Assembly (NCBI GenBank): GCA_003168235.1
Contig: PMSZ01000458.1
Span: forward strand, 218-8,328
DNA length: 8,111 nucleotides
Origin: Acidobacteriaceae bacterium
Lineage (GTDB): Bacteria; Acidobacteriota; Terriglobia; Terriglobales; Acidobacteriaceae
Direction of reading: 5' to 3'
The notes below the pieces were generated by a model. The model worked only from the letters and a program-made list of their open reading frames with translations, was not told where the DNA came from and made no database searches. Below are positions 6,482 through 8,111 of the stretch, piece after piece (the stretch's first letter is position 1; each line of letters opens with the position of its first letter). Both the position numbers and the translations under genes were made by a program.

Positions 6482-6584
6482 AGTCCTAACAAGCGCGAAA
6501 AGACAGGACTAAGAAGAGCAAATTCGGTGTAGGGTGAACGCCTTATTAGTTTCAGTTAGAAGTTGAAACCCGCGGTAAGCCGCG
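6482..6584 (+). ncRNA. Candidate structured RNA or long leader
   Basis: Three inverted repeats follow one another: AGTCCT/AGGACT (6482-6487/6505-6510), GTTTCA/TGAAAC (6549-6554/6564-6569, 9-nt loop), and CGCGG/CCGCG (6571-6575/6580-6584, TAAG loop). They lie downstream of a plausible promoter in a non-coding gap. I do not recognise a known RNA family, and the individual stems are only 5-6 bp, so chance is a real alternative. Confidence 0.2.
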
Positions 6585-6643
6585 CACCGACTATTCTGAT
6601 TGCTGTCGACCGAACTTCTCTGATTGTTGCTTCAAAGCAGTAA

Positions 6644-6665
6644 CCATGTGGTGCACACCGCATGG
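6644..6665. promoter_or_regulatory. 22-bp near-perfect palindrome, operator-like
   Basis: Left arm CCATGTGGTG and right arm CACCGCATGG are separated by CA. Nine of ten positions are complementary, and the tenth is a T/G pair. The symmetry and length suit a homodimeric regulator. It lies 121 bp upstream of the zinc-ribbon start and 32 bp before a TGTAAT -10-like hexamer, so repression or activation of that gene is plausible but inferred. Confidence 0.4.
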
Positions 6666-6786
6666 CGGGCCGAGCCAAGGGTCAGCGTGAGGGGGATGTA
6701 ATCTCCTGCCCACAGAGTGAACCGGATCCTTCCCTATTCGGGTCTCACGTGCAGAGCAGGGACGCGGAAATGGGAGCGCCTCTTCA

Positions 6787-7107
6787 ATGGAATACCAGGA
6801 CAAGATTCTGAAATGTGTGGATTGTGGCACGGATTTCGTGTTCACAGCGGGTGAACAGCTGTTTTTCCACGACAAGCAATTCAAAAACGAGCCCAAGCGA
6901 TGCAAAAACTGCAAGGGCAAGCGGGTGTCAGTGCTGGGAGCTGCGTCCAACGGGGCGTCAGGCGGGCATTCTCACGCTCGAACCGAGACGCGGACGAACT
7001 GCTCGCAATGTGGGAAAGAGACCACAGTGCCGTTCCGGCCGACACAGGGGCGTCCGGTGCTGTGCCGCGAGTGCTTCCAGCATGGCCGGCAAATAGCCAG
7101 CGCCTGA
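6787..7107 (+). CDS. Double zinc-ribbon protein (zf-trcl-like plus CxxC-x17-CxxC)
   Basis: The 106-residue protein has two Cys4 zinc-binding modules. The first (about residues 8-46) uses Cys10/Cys13 and Cys39/Cys42 around FVFTAGEQLFFHDKQF, like the 'probable zinc-ribbon' domain family. The second (70-98) uses Cys72/Cys75 and Cys93/Cys96 with exactly 17 residues between the pairs and a VPFRPTQGRPVLC core, matching the CxxC-x17-CxxC domain type. They are joined by a flexible Ser/Gly/Ala/His linker (about 51-68). Such proteins are cytoplasmic and probably bind nucleic acid or metal; the function is not established. The ATG at 6787 is preceded by GGAG with a 10-nt spacer. It stands alone, convergent with the response-regulator gene 38 bp away, and an intrinsic terminator follows it. 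Confidence 0.88.
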   Translation: MEYQDKILKCVDCGTDFVFTAGEQLFFHDKQFKNEPKRCKNCKGKRVSVLGAASNGASGGHSHARTETRTNCSQCGKETTVPFRPTQGRPVLCRECFQHGRQIASA

Positions 7108-7145
7108 TTATTCGGCAACTTTGGGAAAACGGGCCGGCAGCCGGG

Positions 7146-7634
7146 TCATCCTGCGCGGCGCAGGTTTTCTTGCGCCCTGATGGCGGAGTTTTGTTGCTGA
7201 ATCTTCCTGTCGGCGTGGCGCACAAGCAGGGCGTCCAGTTGCCGCAACAGGTCGTCGGTGCCGAGCGGCTTGATCAGCAATGATCCCGAATTTTCTGCGC
7301 TCGATCGCTCGCCGTTCCCCTGTTCGCCGCCCCACTGCTCTTCGCCCCGCTGCTCTCCACCCCAATTGTCTTCCGAGGGCGGAAACGCCGTGAGTAGCGC
7401 GGTTGCGGGATTGTATGCCTGACGGCGTGCGGTGCGGATGACTTCCAGACCGGCCTCTTCCGTTTCCATGCGCAGATCGCTGATCACCATTTGGTAAACG
7501 CCCGATTCCATGCGAGTGACGGCCTCCGCCGAACTGCCGGCGGTTTCCACCTCAAATCCCTGAAGTTCGAGCACGGCTTTCAACGTCAGCAGAACGGCGA
7601 GATCGTCGTCGACAAGAAGAATACGGCGCTTCAC
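7146..7634 (-). CDS. Single-domain response regulator with repeat insertion in the receiver
   Basis: The 162-residue protein is a CheY-like receiver with no output domain, so it probably passes phosphate onward or acts by protein contact. Key residues are the acidic cluster Asp9-Asp11 (LLVDDD), the phospho-acceptor Asp53 (MVISDLRM), Thr82 (ALLTAF) and Lys122 (LLIKPL). Between Thr82 and Lys122 there are 39 residues, about 18 more than in CheY. The excess is a run of five-residue units WGGEQ, RGEEQ, WGGEQ, GNGER (91-110) at the alpha-4 position. A short polar helix (about 140-158) ends the protein. The GTG at 7634 is chosen because it directly precedes the first strand KRRILLVDDD and has GAGGGG 3 nt upstream. 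The open frame beyond it is antisense to the MtaB gene. The partner kinase is not in the window. Confidence 0.88.
   Translation of the reverse strand: MKRRILLVDDDLAVLLTLKAVLELQGFEVETAGSSAEAVTRMESGVYQMVISDLRMETEEAGLEVIRTARRQAYNPATALLTAFPPSEDNWGGEQRGEEQWGGEQGNGERSSAENSGSLLIKPLGTDDLLRQLDALLVRHADRKIQQQNSAIRAQENLRRAG
7150..7171 (+). terminator. Intrinsic terminator of the zinc-ribbon gene
   Basis: CCTGCG (7150-7155) pairs with CGCAGG (7159-7164) across a CGG loop and is followed by TTTTCTT (7165-7171). The stem is short but wholly GC-rich except for one A/T pair. It lies 42 bp past the zinc-ribbon stop and overlaps the last codons of the convergent response-regulator gene. Confidence 0.5.
7305..7364 (-). 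repeat. 15-bp in-frame tandem repeat (about four units)
   Basis: Read on the minus strand, the units are TGGGGTGGAGAGCAG (7364-7350), CGGGGCGAAGAGCAG (7349-7335), TGGGGCGGCGAACAG (7334-7320) and a diverged GGGAACGGCGAGCGA (7319-7305). They encode WGGEQ, RGEEQ, WGGEQ and GNGER. This is a coding minisatellite within the receiver domain. Confidence 0.75.
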
Positions 7635-7709
7635 ATGCCCCTCTTTCGGCTGGAATTGAAAATGCGGCGCACACAGACCCCGGCGGTTTGTTCGCGCCAG
7701 CCGCTCATT

Positions 7710-7716
7710 TAGTATA
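7710..7716. promoter_or_regulatory. Shared -10-like element between divergent genes
   Basis: On the plus strand TAGTAT (7710-7715) ends 6 nt before the mtaB GTG, with a weak TTGTTC (7688-7693) 16 bp upstream. On the minus strand TATACT (7716-7711, five of six) points towards the response regulator and would give a leader of about 70 nt. The two readings overlap almost completely, so the two genes may compete for polymerase. Confidence 0.3.
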
Positions 7717-7721
7717 GGAGC

Positions 7722-8111
7722 GTGGCCCGCTTCTACATAGAAAATTTTGGCTGCCGTGCGACCCAAGCCGATGGCGCAGCGCTCGAGCGCCAATTTCTCG
7801 ATCGCGGATTGGAACGCGCCGGAGCGGCCCGCGAGGCCGAAGTCGTGGTCCTGAACACCTGTACCGTCACCGACAGCGCTGACAAAGATGCCCGCGCCTC
7901 GATTCGGCGGCTGCGGCGGGTGAATCCGGATTGCCGCATCCTGGTGACCGGCTGCTACGCCCAGCGCGCGCCAGAAGAACTGGCTGCATTGCCGGGCGTG
8001 ACCTGGGTTGTAGGTAACTCGCACAAGCATCAGGCTGCGGAGATTGCAACCTCGTCGCTTTCATCCTCCGTTTCGTCGCCTCTTTCATCACCACCTTCCG
8101 CCTCGAGTGGC
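7722..8111 (+). CDS. mtaB: MtaB-type tRNA t6A37 methylthiotransferase, N-terminal part
   Basis: The frame is open to the right edge (130 codons). It matches the N-terminal UPF0004 domain of the MiaB/MtaB/RimO methylthiotransferases, radical-SAM enzymes; MtaB adds a methylthio group to t6A at position 37 of tRNAs reading ANN codons. The three conserved cysteines for the auxiliary [4Fe-4S] cluster are Cys11 (ENFGCRATQADG), Cys47 (LNTCTVTDSADKDAR) and Cys78 (VTGCYAQRAPEEL). The radical-SAM CxxxCxxC and TRAM domains would be beyond the window. The final 20 or so residues are almost all Ser/Pro/Ala, unusual at this domain boundary. The GTG at 7722 is the only start after the in-frame stop at 7710-7712; AGGAG ends 1 nt before it, too close for a normal Shine-Dalgarno, so a leaderless transcript is possible. 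MtaB is preferred over MiaB from the NTCTVT motif. Confidence 0.85.
   Translation, partial: MARFYIENFGCRATQADGAALERQFLDRGLERAGAAREAEVVVLNTCTVTDSADKDARASIRRLRRVNPDCRILVTGCYAQRAPEELAALPGVTWVVGNSHKHQAAEIATSSLSSSVSSPLSSPPSASSG
8052..8089 (+). repeat. Imperfect direct repeat in the mtaB low-complexity segment
   Basis: TCGTCGCTTTCATC (8052-8065) recurs as TCGTCGCCTCTTTCATC (8073-8089), with a 3-bp insertion and 21-bp periodicity. Both copies are in frame and encode Ser/Leu/Pro-rich sequence, suggesting expansion by slippage at the join between the UPF0004 and radical-SAM domains. Confidence 0.45.

Larger units (their letters stand above)
6391..6786. other. 396-bp gap with promoter and structured elements but no gene
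   Basis: No convincing coding frame is present; the open frames here are out-of-phase with or antisense to the flanking genes. Along the plus strand it contains a possible promoter (6420-6449), three small inverted repeats (6482-6510, 6549-6569, 6571-6584), a degenerate direct repeat CTGATTGYTG (6596-6605 and 6620-6629), a 22-bp near-palindrome (6644-6665), a TGTAAT -10-like hexamer (6697-6702) and the ribosome-binding site of the zinc-ribbon gene. No intrinsic terminator for the receptor gene is visible. Confidence 0.6.

Noticed and set aside
6571..6584. Intrinsic terminator of the receptor gene
   Set aside because: The CGCGG/CCGCG hairpin is 180 bp past the stop and has no T-run after it.
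6591..6950. 119-codon minus-strand frame
   Set aside because: It overlaps the first half of the zinc-ribbon gene in antisense and has no recognisable domain.
7108..7365. 85-codon Arg-rich minus-strand frame
   Set aside because: It is an out-of-frame reading of the response regulator C-terminus and the 15-bp repeat.
7635..8030. N-terminal extension of the response regulator to an ATG at 8030
   Set aside because: The extra 132 residues are antisense to mtaB and have no domain. The GTG at 7634 has a good Shine-Dalgarno and starts exactly at the first receiver strand.
1..8111. Defence system, secondary-metabolite cluster, prophage or transposon
   Set aside because: No recombinase, nuclease-toxin pair, phage or biosynthetic gene is seen. 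The genes are housekeeping or envelope singletons in alternating orientation.

Overview
The window most resembles a chromosomal segment from a soil-type Acidobacteriota (Acidobacteriia/Koribacter-like). This assignment is inferred from gene content, not proven. The strongest clue is an Oar-like TonB-dependent receptor with an N-terminal carboxypeptidase-regulatory (Ig-like) domain, a class very abundant in that phylum. Two Gram-negative-style secreted proteins and the style of the receiver and M1-type sequences agree with it. I find no mobile element, CRISPR array, tRNA or rRNA.

Layout. (1) 1-831, minus: N-terminal part of a secreted M1-aminopeptidase-like protein, cut by the left edge. (2) 832-1264: a 433-bp gap with a CRP/FNR-like palindrome, a 14-codon reading frame with a good Shine-Dalgarno, and a GC-rich inverted repeat. 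(3) 1265-1786, minus: gamma-carbonic-anhydrase-like hexapeptide-repeat protein. (4) 1787-1971: divergent promoter region with a heptamer-built inverted repeat, whose right arm carries the -35 box of the next gene. (5) 1972-2334, plus: MmcQ/YjbR family protein. (6) 2396-2977, minus: secreted DUF3455 protein, convergent with YjbR. (7) 3133-6390, plus: TonB-dependent receptor, divergent from DUF3455, with a leader that can fold over its own ribosome-binding site and start codon. (8) 6391-6786: a 396-bp gap with a possible promoter, three small hairpins and a 22-bp near-perfect palindrome. (9) 6787-7107, plus: small protein with two zinc ribbons, followed by an intrinsic terminator. (10) 7146-7634, minus: single-domain response regulator with a four-unit WGGEQ-type insertion inside the receiver fold. 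(11) 7722-8111, plus: start of an MtaB-type tRNA methylthiotransferase, cut by the right edge and ending in a Ser/Pro-rich low-complexity stretch.

The genes are mostly single units alternating in strand (minus, minus, plus, minus, plus, plus, minus, plus). There is no obvious operon and no sign that they form one pathway. The envelope theme (M1-like protein, DUF3455, TonB receptor) is shared but not shown to be functional. I do not see a coherent new multi-gene system. The observations most worth checking are regulatory and structural: the SD-sequestering receptor leader, the heptamer inverted repeat acting as promoter material, the 15-bp tandem repeat expanded inside the receiver domain, and the structured gap before the zinc-ribbon gene.
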